Below, piece after piece: positions 1 to 6,196 of a stretch of 7,218 bases of DNA. The notes under the pieces are model-generated. The model saw only the letters and a list, made by a program, of their open reading frames with translations. It did not search any database and had not been told where the DNA came from. Position numbers and translations under genes: made by a program. Source of the stretch: Limisphaerales bacterium (GTDB lineage Bacteria; Verrucomicrobiota; Verrucomicrobiae; Limisphaerales; UBA11358); the NCBI GenBank assembly GCA_003152145.1, contig PLZL01000414.1, positions 1-7,218 of the forward strand. The letters run 5' to 3'. Numbering within the stretch: the first letter of the stretch is position 1; the number at the start of each line of letters is the position of its first letter.

Positions 1-2626
1 TGCCGTCATAAACCTTGTTGTTGGCGAGGAGGCCCGAGGAAACCGTCACCACCGCCTTGCTCACGTTGAAGCTGCTGCTGTTGCCCGCCGTCAGGCTAAG
101 GCCACTGGTCCGGGTGGCGGTAAGAATCACGCCATTTTCAGCCTTGCTGTAAGTGACCCCGCTGATCGTTACGGAACTCGTCCCGTTGAGGATTGTTCCG
201 GTCAATGTGCCACCCAAAGTGCCCGAGCCAGTATTCACACTGAGGCTCACCGCCGTGTCCGCCGTGACGTTCTGGGGCGTTCCGCCCGCACCCTGCGACT
301 GCACGACGACGTTGAACCCTGCGCCGACGGTAGGCAAGGAGCCGCCATTGACCGAGGTAATGGCCAGTTGCGTCGGTGGCGGGTTTTCCTGACTGCCTAA
401 ACTATAAAAAGCAGCGGGAGAACTCTGGTTATTGTACTCGGTCGCGATCCAGGCGGCGGAGCGGTTGGTGTTTGAAACACGGACTTCATCTATAATACCG
501 TTCCAGAACCTCTGCGCGTAAGCCACATATTGCCTTCCAATGTGAAAGGCAAGAGCACTATCCGTTATGGCAAAATTTGTCGTGGCAATCTGTGCAACGC
601 CATCAACGTACAGGGTCAATACGTTGCCGGCGCTGTGCACTCCGACGACATGATGCCAGTTAGTATCCGCATAACCAGAATCGCTATCGATCGTTGCAGT
701 TGAGCCGGAGTTAAAATTCTGAAAACGGAATTTATCGCCGGTGTTAAACTTCGAGAGGGCGAAACCCTTGTAGTTGGCATTCGTGTCGGAGGCTTTCCCC
801 ACAATGCCCATGTAACTCCCCGTGACGGCTGGCTTGGTCCAGGCTTCAATAGTCAGCGCGCCGGTGATTTGCAGACTGGAGACATTTCCGCAATCAACCC
901 AATCATTAGTGCCATTGAATCGGAGCGCGCCGTTGATTTTTCCTGATTGCTGGTCGCCTGAAACCGGGGAACCTTTGGCCGTTCCGTGATTGCTGTTGGT
1001 AGTGCTGTCCTTCATCTGCGGAGCGGTGCCAGTGGGGTCTTCCTTCAGATGCCACACGCCTTTGAAATTGGCATCCCAGACGCCGGCAGCATTCTGTTGA
1101 TTGGCGGATCCACTGTTCCCATAATACAGGTAGAGGGTGGTATCCACCGTCGAGGAGAGGAGGGGCACGTTGACCCAGGCGACCAACGCGCCATTCGAGT
1201 TGGTATAGGACTCGATCTCGTGCGCGAGCTTGGTTGTTCCATCGTCCGAAGTGAACAAGAGATCATTGCCGCTGGACTGGGCAGACGCTTGCAACGAAGC
1301 GTTAGTGAGGTTGATCAGGACGGGGAAATTGGTGAGGGGGCCGGAAACCTTGGTGTGATCAATGGCGATGGCGATGCGCTTGGTCCACGAAGCGTTGTAC
1401 CAGCCGCTGACCGTGAACGCCGAACTGTTTGCGGCCGTGAGAGTGTCGCCACTGGTCCGCGTGGCGGTGAGAATGACACCGTTTTCGGCCTTGCTGTATG
1501 TGACTCCGCTGATCGTTACAGAACTGGTGCCGGCAGTGATGGTCCCGGTCAGCGTTCCACCCAAAGTGCCGGAGCCGGCATTCAAACTCAAACTCACCGC
1601 GGTGTTGGCCGTCACAGTCCGGGCCGTCCCTCCGGCGTCCTGGGCCTGCACCACCACGCTGAAGGCCGTGTTGATTGCCGGCGCAATTCCTCCATTGACC
1701 GAGGTGATGGCCAGCTTCGTCGGCAAATTGGACGGGACGATTTCTCCAGTGCCCAATCGAATGGCTCCGGGCAGGTAGCCGTCGAAACTGATGTTCGCCA
1801 GAAACGTCGCGTTCGGGGCCGCGGTGATGAAGATTCGGTTCGCGGTGCCCGACACGCCCGCCGTCCCGGTCCAGTTGCTGATCGTCAGGGTGCCCGCCGT
1901 GTAACTCCCGCTGGCAAAGGCCAGCGTTCCCGTTTGGTTGTTGCCCAATGCGATGGTCGAACTGCCCTGGATGATCAGCGCGCCCATCGTGGCGCTGTAG
2001 CCTGAACTGGAGAGGATCCCGCCGTTCATGGTCAACGCGCCCGTGCCGAGCGCATTGCTGCTTCCCATCGTCACTGTTCCGTTGCTGATGGTCACGCCAC
2101 CGCTGAAGGTATTTGTCGCTCTCAATATCAGGTTGCCCGCGCCGGTTGCGGTGATGCTCTTCCCCGCGCCGCCGTCCCCAATGACGCCGGACAAGGTCAG
2201 CGTGGATCTGTTGCTGATATTCAAATTATCCGCAAGCGTTATGGGCAGGGCAATGACATCAGAAGCCGTCGTGATCGCTTGCACCAAACTCGCCCCGCTG
2301 CCGCTGTTGTCGAACGTCAACCTCGCCCCGCCGCTGTTCGTGAGGGTGTAGGCACGGTAGGAGCTGCCGGAGTCGCCGATGTTCAAGGTGCCCACCGTTC
2401 GCGACGTGGTGTTCATGGTGACGGTGCATGCGCCAGTGATGTTGAAGGTCAGGCCAACTACATCACCTGCAGTAGTGCCGGGCACGACAGCGGGAGTCCA
2501 GTTGGCTGCGGTGCTCCAATTCCCGGAAGCATTAGTATTCCACTTGCCGCTGGCTGCCCGGGCATTGACCACTTGGAAGAACATCGCGGCTGCCATCGCG
2601 CAGTGAAATGTTGTCCTGATTCTCAA
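1..2626 (-). CDS. Large secreted multidomain protein (beta-strand repeat, DUF2341, LamG, duplicated Ig-like modules), C-terminus outside window
   Basis: The minus-strand frame is open from the left edge through 2626, giving about 875 residues without the C-terminus. I chose the TTG at 2626: GGGAAAGAG lies six bases upstream, and the resulting N-terminus is a signal peptide (Arg2/Arg4, hydrophobic 10-20, probable cleavage after NARA, residue 24). In-frame ATGs at 2857, 2827, 2764, 2596 and 2584 are alternatives; the frame stays open back to a stop at 3050-3052. Domains read by eye: 29-295, Gly/Thr/Ser/Asn-rich beta region with an autotransporter-associated beta-strand repeat at about 146-203; 302-407, Ig-like module; 409 to about 540, DUF2341 (starts GWYNASW, later VWDANFKGVWHL); about 541-735, LamG/concanavalin-like domain (ALTIEAW, NWHHVVGV, IDEVRVSN); 751-856, second copy of the Ig-like module; 857 on, a segment ending NKVYDG, typical of a YDG/MBG domain start. 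Probably exported and surface-attached, perhaps glycan-binding; the ligand is unknown. A sorting signal such as PEP-CTERM could lie beyond the edge. Confidence 0.88.
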   Translation of the reverse strand, partial: MRIRTTFHCAMAAAMFFQVVNARAASGKWNTNASGNWSTAANWTPAVVPGTTAGDVVGLTFNITGACTVTMNTTSRTVGTLNIGDSGSSYRAYTLTNSGGARLTFDNSGSGASLVQAITTASDVIALPITLADNLNISNRSTLTLSGVIGDGGAGKSITATGAGNLILRATNTFSGGVTISNGTVTMGSSNALGTGALTMNGGILSSSGYSATMGALIIQGSSTIALGNNQTGTLAFASGSYTAGTLTISNWTGTAGVSGTANRIFITAAPNATFLANISFDGYLPGAIRLGTGEIVPSNLPTKLAITSVNGGIAPAINTAFSVVVQAQDAGGTARTVTANTAVSLSLNAGSGTLGGTLTGTITAGTSSVTISGVTYSKAENGVILTATRTSGDTLTAANSSAFTVSGWYNASWTKRIAIAIDHTKVSGPLTNFPVLINLTNASLQASAQSSGNDLLFTSDDGTTKLAHEIESYTNSNGALVAWVNVPLLSSTVDTTLYLYYGNSGSANQQNAAGVWDANFKGVWHLKEDPTGTAPQMKDSTTNSNHGTAKGSPVSGDQQSGKINGALRFNGTNDWVDCGNVSSLQITGALTIEAWTKPAVTGSYMGIVGKASDTNANYKGFALSKFNTGDKFRFQNFNSGSTATIDSDSGYADTNWHHVVGVHSAGNVLTLYVDGVAQIATTNFAITDSALAFHIGRQYVAYAQRFWNGIIDEVRVSNTNRSAAWIATEYNNQSSPAAFYSLGSQENPPPTQLAITSVNGGSLPTVGAGFNVVVQSQGAGGTPQNVTADTAVSLSVNTGSGTLGGTLTGTILNGTSSVTISGVTYSKAENGVILTATRTSGLSLTAGNSSSFNVSKAVVTVSSGLLANNKVYDG
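59..376 (-). repeat. Intragenic Ig-like module, copy 2 (106 residues)
   Basis: Residues 751-856 of the secreted protein run from PTQLAITSVNGG to SSSFNVS. They align without gaps to residues 302-407, with about 82 of 106 identical by hand count. The central half is the most conserved: GSGTLGGTLTGT, then GTSSVTISGVTYSKAENG and VILTATRTSG are identical in both copies. The module resembles the bacterial Ig-like/invasin-type repeats found in secreted adhesins. The fold assignment is inference. Confidence 0.85.
1406..1723 (-). repeat. Intragenic Ig-like module, copy 1 (106 residues)
   Basis: Residues 302-407 of the secreted protein run from PTKLAITSVNGG to SSAFTVS. They follow directly on the N-terminal beta-strand region and directly precede the DUF2341 domain. 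Copy 2 follows the LamG domain, so the two copies bracket the DUF2341-LamG pair. Differences cluster near residues 14-20 of the module and at its end. Confidence 0.85.
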
Positions 2627-2632
2627 GGAATT

Positions 2633-2641
2633 CTCTTTCCC
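2633..2641 (-). promoter_or_regulatory. Shine-Dalgarno-like site setting the TTG start of the secreted protein
   Basis: On the minus strand the bases GGGAAAGAG end six nucleotides before the TTG at 2626. None of the in-frame ATG codons gives both a purine-rich site at good spacing and a charged n-region before the hydrophobic stretch. This site is the main reason for the TTG start, together with the signal peptide. Confidence 0.45.
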
Positions 2642-3311
2642 TCGCGCGCCGGCAATGACAGAACGCGCGACAAGCAATGGTTGAGATTGACTAAGACTTT
2701 GGCTTCGACGACAGACTGGGAATCGATCGCGGACAAAACGATCCGCCGCGCCGGCGGCGAACATGCAAACACCCGCCACGAGCGCTCGAACCGAATATGA
2801 CAAAAATTCCAGAAAGAATTGAACCATCGCATCAAGAGCCAATGTCGAACCATCCATGACAACTCCGCCGCAAGCCTTATTGCTTTTACCAGACCATTCG
2901 CAGCGTATTTGTCTATAAAGTCTGTCGGTCTGTGTTCTACGGTCTGTCAAAAGTGCCCAATTTTTATACAGCAATTCTGTTCCCATCCGACTGACGGCCC
3001 CTCGCTGAACACAGCAACTTATTGCGCGGGAGAGGGTTGCAATCCCAGACTATAAGAGCACAGCCAATAACGCTTGATTCGTTGACTTATAAGCACTTTT
3101 CAGGCCAACAGGGGGATGGTGTGAGGGTAATTATGTTCCGTGTGACACTCGTGGCACTCTGCACATTCGTTGGAAGTCCTGTGGTTGGAAATTCCGGGAG
3201 TGGTGCAGTTTGAAACGTTTATCTATTTGCCAGTTTTGTCCGTAAACGCCAGACTCCTTTAGCCTGCACACTGAACCCAATGCAGTTCGCGTGAGCGGGC
3301 GCAATCTCAAA

Positions 3312-3334
3312 TACGCCTTTGTTTTTATGGCGTA
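3312..3334. promoter_or_regulatory. Perfect 6-bp dyad, TACGCC-N11-GGCGTA
   Basis: Arms at 3312-3317 and 3329-3334 are exact reverse complements around an AT-rich 11-base centre. A TTGACT hexamer (3336-3341) follows immediately. Its only -10 candidate, GAATCT at 3360-3365, is poor. The geometry suits an operator for a dimeric regulator. A terminator is less likely, because no T-run follows directly on either strand. Confidence 0.3.
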
Positions 3335-3405
3335 ATTGACTTTTCGTCATCACCGCCTCGAATCTGACATCGACAGAAAAGGAGACTAACTACAAATTGC
3401 CATTC

Positions 3406-3433
3406 TTAACACAACATTTGTTCAAATTATACC
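3406..3433 (+). promoter_or_regulatory. Candidate sigma70-type promoter for the membrane protein gene
   Basis: TTAACA (3406-3411; 5 of 6 to TTGACA) is separated by 16 bases from TATACC (3428-3433; 4 of 6 to TATAAT). Transcription would begin near 3440 and give a leader of about 170 bases containing the three TTCC/GGAA palindromes. The match is moderate, and nothing else in the sequence confirms it. Confidence 0.33.
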
Positions 3434-3440
3434 ACCACTG

Positions 3441-3566
3441 GAATCAGGACGGTTCCTGCTGGAAAGACGACAATATCTTCCGGCATCGGAGCAATTCCAG
3501 TCGGAAAAATGCCGCATCCGAGCGGAATAGGGAGCATTCCCACGCGGAAAACCGGCCTTGCATCGC
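3441..3566. repeat. Three 42-bp degenerate tandem units, each with a TTCC-N4/5-GGAA palindrome
   Basis: The units are 3441-3482, 3483-3524 and 3525-3566. Conservation is concentrated in the first 27 bases of each: a GNAT start, a GGA/GGG purine run, an invariant TTCC at unit positions 13-16, then GGAA and an A-run. The TTCC boxes begin at 3453, 3495 and 3537, so the period is exactly 42 bp, about four helical turns. The gap to GGAA is 4, 4 and 5 bases (tgct, agtc, cacgc). It ends some 45 bp before the membrane protein start. Possible roles are phased operator sites or a leader RNA with small hairpins; a decayed minisatellite is the neutral alternative. Confidence 0.55.
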
Positions 3567-3610
3567 GGCGCAAATTGCCTTTTTAACATGTTGGAGTCAT
3601 ACTGCCGCGA

Positions 3611-5017
3611 ATGAAGCCCGAAAAAACAATCGCCGCGGCCGAAATTTACGCGCTCGCCTTCGGGCTGTTCCTCGGATTGGCAATCTGGAAATTCGGCAAC
3701 CCGGTCATCCTTGACCACAAGATCATTCCGCCGTCCTCGCCCGCCGCATTCTGGGCTGACGCGTGGCCGACGCACTGGGCCAACTGGATTTTTCTGCCGC
3801 TCGCACTGGCTGGTGCGCTGTTGATCTTCAAAGGATTGGTGGCGGCGCAGCAGCGCCGCCACCAAATATGGCTCTGGCTGCTGCCGCTGTTGTGGTTCGG
3901 CTGGCAACTTATTGCCGCAACCCAAACTGTGGATGCCGATTTGACGGCGGCAACGCTCTGGCAATTTTATGGCTGCGTCGCGTGCTATTTTGTCGGCGCG
4001 CTCGTTTTGAGCCGGGAAACCGCATTGCGCTGGCTGTTGGCCGGCGTGCTGGCGGCGTTCGCGTTTTGCCTCGTGCGGGCGGTGAACCAGCGGCTTGTGG
4101 AATTTCCGCAAACCCATCAGATGCTGGTGGAAGGCGCGCGCGACGGCTGGACAAATGTGCCGCCGGAAATGCTGCTTGAAATGAAGCAGGAACAAATCGT
4201 CATCACTACGGACGGTGTGGACGTGGCGAATCCGGTGGTGCTCGCAAAATTCGCAAAAGGCCGGGTGATGGGCACGCTGGTTTATCCCAACGCACTGGCC
4301 GGGGCAATTCTGCTGCTGCTGCCGCTGGCGTTGACGCTGGCTTTCGGCACAAAAGAATTGCGTCCGGCGATCCGGGTCATGGTCATTGCGCTGACTTGTC
4401 TGCTCGGCGGCGCGGGATTTTTCTGGACCGGTTCGAAGCTGGGCTGGCTGATCGCGATGGCCATGGGCGGCCTGTGCCTGTTCCGTTTGAACTGGCCGGC
4501 CAGATTGAAATTTACCGCGCTCGCCATCGTCGCAATTCTCGGTCTGGGTATCTTCGCGGTTCGGTTCCACACTTATTTTGCCGCGGGCGCCACCAGCGCG
4601 GGCGCGCGCCTGGATTATTGGCACGCCGCCGTCCAAACCACTGTGAAAAATCCCCTGGTCGGCAGCGGGCCGGGCACGTTTCAACGGCCTTACGAGCAGA
4701 TTAAGTCGCCGGTTGCCGAGATGGCCCGGCTCGCGCACAACGATTACCTCGAACAATTTTCGGATTCGGGAATTCCCGGCGGAATTTTTTACGGGGCTTG
4801 GATTGTTCTCGCGCTCGTGACCATCGGCAAACGGGTTTGGAAAACCGGCAATCAAAGGATGTTCGCCATTTTCATTGGGTTGCTCGGCTGGTTTGTCCAG
4901 GGCGTCGGCGAATTCAGCCTCTACATTCCGGCGCTGGCTTGGACGGCCTTCACGCTGCTGGGCTGCTCAGTGGCGCTGACCGGAAATCAGTTCGACAAGA
5001 ATCGGGCGGCTGGTTAA
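3611..5017 (+). CDS. O-antigen ligase/polymerase family (Wzy_C) polytopic membrane protein
   Basis: This 468-residue inner-membrane protein has about 11 hydrophobic segments, for example near 12-30, 56-78, 85-103, 138-157, 222-246, 253-271, 274-292, 302-318, 388-408 and 436-457. Its C-terminal half carries the Wzy_C signature: ARLDYW (Arg333), NPLVGSGPGTF (347-357), then HNDYLEQFSDSGIPGG (His376 onward). It also has GRVMGTLVYPNALAG (217-231) and TGSKLGWL (273-280). Family members polymerise lipid-linked glycans or transfer them to lipid A or proteins in the periplasm; the exact substrate cannot be read here. The extramembrane stretch at about 158-216 is long and charged. ATG at 3611 is preceded by GGAG (3593-3596) at a long 14-base spacing. 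aroQ starts 12 bases after the stop, suggesting co-transcription. No glycan-synthesis genes adjoin it in the window. Confidence 0.85.
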   Translation: MKPEKTIAAAEIYALAFGLFLGLAIWKFGNPVILDHKIIPPSSPAAFWADAWPTHWANWIFLPLALAGALLIFKGLVAAQQRRHQIWLWLLPLLWFGWQLIAATQTVDADLTAATLWQFYGCVACYFVGALVLSRETALRWLLAGVLAAFAFCLVRAVNQRLVEFPQTHQMLVEGARDGWTNVPPEMLLEMKQEQIVITTDGVDVANPVVLAKFAKGRVMGTLVYPNALAGAILLLLPLALTLAFGTKELRPAIRVMVIALTCLLGGAGFFWTGSKLGWLIAMAMGGLCLFRLNWPARLKFTALAIVAILGLGIFAVRFHTYFAAGATSAGARLDYWHAAVQTTVKNPLVGSGPGTFQRPYEQIKSPVAEMARLAHNDYLEQFSDSGIPGGIFYGAWIVLALVTIGKRVWKTGNQRMFAIFIGLLGWFVQGVGEFSLYIPALAWTAFTLLGCSVALTGNQFDKNRAAG

Positions 5018-5029
5018 CCTTTTTGTGAA

Positions 5030-5470
5030 ATGAAAATCCTGTTCCTCAATGGCCCAAATTTGAACCTGCTAGGTCAGCGCGAGCCGGAAGTCTATGGGCG
5101 CGCGACCCTGGCGGACATTGAGGCTGCGGTGCGCCAGCGCGCAAAACAGTTGAAGGTGAAAATTGATTTCCGGCAGTCCAACGTGGAAGGCGAACTGGTG
5201 GATTGGATCCAGCAGGCCAAGGGGAAATTTGACGTGATTGTCATCAACGCCGCCGCTTACACCCACACCAGCATTGCGTTGCGGGACGCCATCGCGGCAG
5301 TAGGTGTGCCGACGATTGAAATCCATCTTTCCAATGTTCATGCCAGGGAAAAGTTCAGGCAGAAATCCCTGATAGCACCGGTTTGCTGCGGACAAATCAC
5401 CGGTTTTGGAATGAAATCATACATATTGGCTGTGGAAGCCTCCGTTTACGTTAACGAAATCAAGAAATGA
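5030..5470 (+). CDS. aroQ: Type II 3-dehydroquinate dehydratase
   Basis: Cytoplasmic shikimate-pathway enzyme that dehydrates 3-dehydroquinate to 3-dehydroshikimate. At 146 residues it has the normal length of this dodecameric, flavodoxin-like family. All signature blocks are present: [17 protein letters not shown] (7-23) with Asn10, Arg17 and the catalytic Tyr22 on the mobile lid; [14 protein letters not shown] (47-60); [17 protein letters not shown] (72-88) with Asn73 and His79; and [15 protein letters not shown] (96-110) with catalytic His99 and Arg106. Roles are assigned by correspondence with characterised type II enzymes. It begins 12 bases after the ligase-family gene, with no clear Shine-Dalgarno sequence, so it is probably translated from the same transcript. 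It lies upstream of accB and accC, an arrangement also known from E. coli. No key residue is missing. Confidence 0.97.
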   Translation: MKILFLNGPNLNLLGQREPEVYGRATLADIEAAVRQRAKQLKVKIDFRQSNVEGELVDWIQQAKGKFDVIVINAAAYTHTSIALRDAIAAVGVPTIEIHLSNVHAREKFRQKSLIAPVCCGQITGFGMKSYILAVEASVYVNEIKK

Positions 5471-5478
5471 ATTAAATT

Positions 5479-5516
5479 AGCCATTTATGGCTGTTTTCAA
5501 CCATTTTTTTATGGTT
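5479..5516 (+). other. Two adjacent small hairpins after aroQ, possible weak terminator or leader element
   Basis: The first stem is AGCCA (5479-5483) with TGGCT (5488-5492), loop TTTA. The second is AACCAT (5499-5504) with ATGGTT (5511-5516), loop of six T. Both share the CCAT...ATGG core, so alternative pairings between the two are possible. The stems are AT-rich and short, and no strong U-run follows, so termination would be inefficient at best. Confidence 0.35.
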
Positions 5517-5539
5517 TAAATTATTCTGTTGTTTGCAGC

Positions 5540-5568
5540 TTGACTATGATTGCGAATATGGATAGGCT
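5540..5568 (+). promoter_or_regulatory. Candidate sigma70-type promoter for accBC
   Basis: TTGACT (5540-5545; 5 of 6 to consensus) is followed after exactly 17 bases by TAGGCT (5563-5568; TA and final T conserved). It sits in the only sizeable gap of the rightward gene block, after the hairpins that follow aroQ. It would give accB a leader of about 100 bases. The -10 box is weak. Confidence 0.4.
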
Positions 5569-5675
5569 TTTCGTCAACTCAATTTATGTCCAAAGCGGGG
5601 TCGAAATTCGGTTGCTGCTTTATTGATTGCAGGCCAAAAAGCGAGAAACAATTGTTCCTTTAACGAAAACGCGCC

Positions 5676-6146
5676 GTGGATCTCAAAGATATCAAAGCCA
5701 TCATTGACCTGATGAAAAAAAACTCCATCACGGAGTTCGAATTGGAGCGTCAGGATTCCAAAATCAGGTTGAAACGCGGACTGAATGGCGGCAGTCCAGC
5801 GGTTCAGCAGGAGGATTCCAATCCAGCAGTCCCGGTCCTGATACAACCGGCGGTTGCCGCTCCTGCCCCTGCGATTGCGGCAGCGCCATCACCTTTGGCG
5901 ACGGGCGAAGTGGACATCAAATCACCCATGATCGGCACTTTTTACCGGGCACCATCGCCGGAAGCGGGCAATTACGTCGAGGTCGGCGCCTCGGTCACTC
6001 CCGATACCGTGGTGTGCATCATAGAAGCCATGAAAGTGATGAACGAAATCAAGGCCGAGGTCAAAGGCGTGGTCACACAGGTTCTGGTCGAAAACGCCAA
6101 GCCGGTGGAATTCGGCCAGCCGCTGTTCAAAGTGCGTCCGGCATGA
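5676..6146 (+). CDS. accB: Biotin carboxyl carrier protein of acetyl-CoA carboxylase
   Basis: This 156-residue carrier protein holds biotin for the AccC (carboxylase) and AccA/AccD (transferase) reactions that make malonyl-CoA. Order: N-terminal segment 1-35 starting MDLKDIK, typical of AccB; a flexible Pro/Ala/Gln-rich linker at about 38-77; and the biotinyl domain at 78-155. The biotin site is EAMKVMNE, with Lys120 as the residue modified by biotin ligase. The thumb loop of the E. coli-type domain is retained (FYRAPSPEA, 89-97). The start is GTG at 5676: an in-frame TAA at 5661-5663 rules out anything further upstream, and the next in-frame ATG (Met13) would cut into the conserved N-terminus. 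No clear Shine-Dalgarno sequence precedes it. accC begins 50 bases after the stop, consistent with an accBC operon. Confidence 0.96.
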   Translation: MDLKDIKAIIDLMKKNSITEFELERQDSKIRLKRGLNGGSPAVQQEDSNPAVPVLIQPAVAAPAPAIAAAPSPLATGEVDIKSPMIGTFYRAPSPEAGNYVEVGASVTPDTVVCIIEAMKVMNEIKAEVKGVVTQVLVENAKPVEFGQPLFKVRPA

Positions 6147-6196
6147 AATAAGCCACAGCGGTGCGTCCGTCTGAACCTGGTCCGGTTCAAAAACCC

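Larger units (their letters stand above)
2627..3610. other. Divergent intergenic region, no supported gene
   Basis: Short open frames occur on both strands here, but none has a recognisable domain, a ribosome site with sensible spacing, or protein-like composition, so I call no gene. Between about 2900 and 3230 I see only minor repetition: CGGTCTGT at 2926-2933 and 2940-2947, and TTGGAA-containing repeats near 3165-3195. On the minus strand a perfect TTGACA (2950-2945) has no acceptable -10 box at normal spacing, so I could not fix the promoter of the leftward gene. The part from 3312 on holds a dyad, a candidate promoter and a palindrome array, listed separately. I tried to fit a tRNA around 3020-3110 and failed. 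Confidence 0.6.

Noticed and set aside
986..2005. 339-codon plus-strand open frame
   Set aside because: It overlaps the secreted-protein gene in antisense. Its Gly/Arg-rich translation has no domain, while the minus frame shows DUF2341 and Ig-like modules.
2623..2862. 79-codon minus-strand open frame just upstream of the secreted protein
   Set aside because: It is in a different frame from the signal peptide and has no domain or ribosome site. It probably arises by chance in the gap.
3020..3110. Possible tRNA or attachment-site remnant around GGTTGCAATCCC
   Set aside because: The T-arm-like string is not accompanied by an acceptor stem, D-arm or anticodon arm at tRNA spacing, and no integrase gene is in the window.
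3150..3175. Possible sigma54 promoter (TGGCAC near 3152)
   Set aside because: The GG element has no GC at the required 10-base spacing, so the -12 element is missing.
3165..3200. Direct repeat TTGGAAGTCC / TTGGAAATTCC
   Set aside because: Two short imperfect copies only, with no further copies or clear dyad arrangement. It could be chance and is not demonstrably part of the TTCC/GGAA array.
3422..4855. 477-codon open frame on the minus strand
   Set aside because: It lies antisense to the ligase-family gene. Its translation is rich in Arg, Gln, His and Pro, with no domain, as expected for the shadow of a hydrophobic GC-rich gene. The plus-strand protein has clear membrane segments and family motifs.
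5586..5663. 25-codon open frame in the accB leader, in the accB frame
   Set aside because: It has no ribosome site and no run of regulatory codons. It may be chance; its main use is that its stop rules out an upstream accB start.
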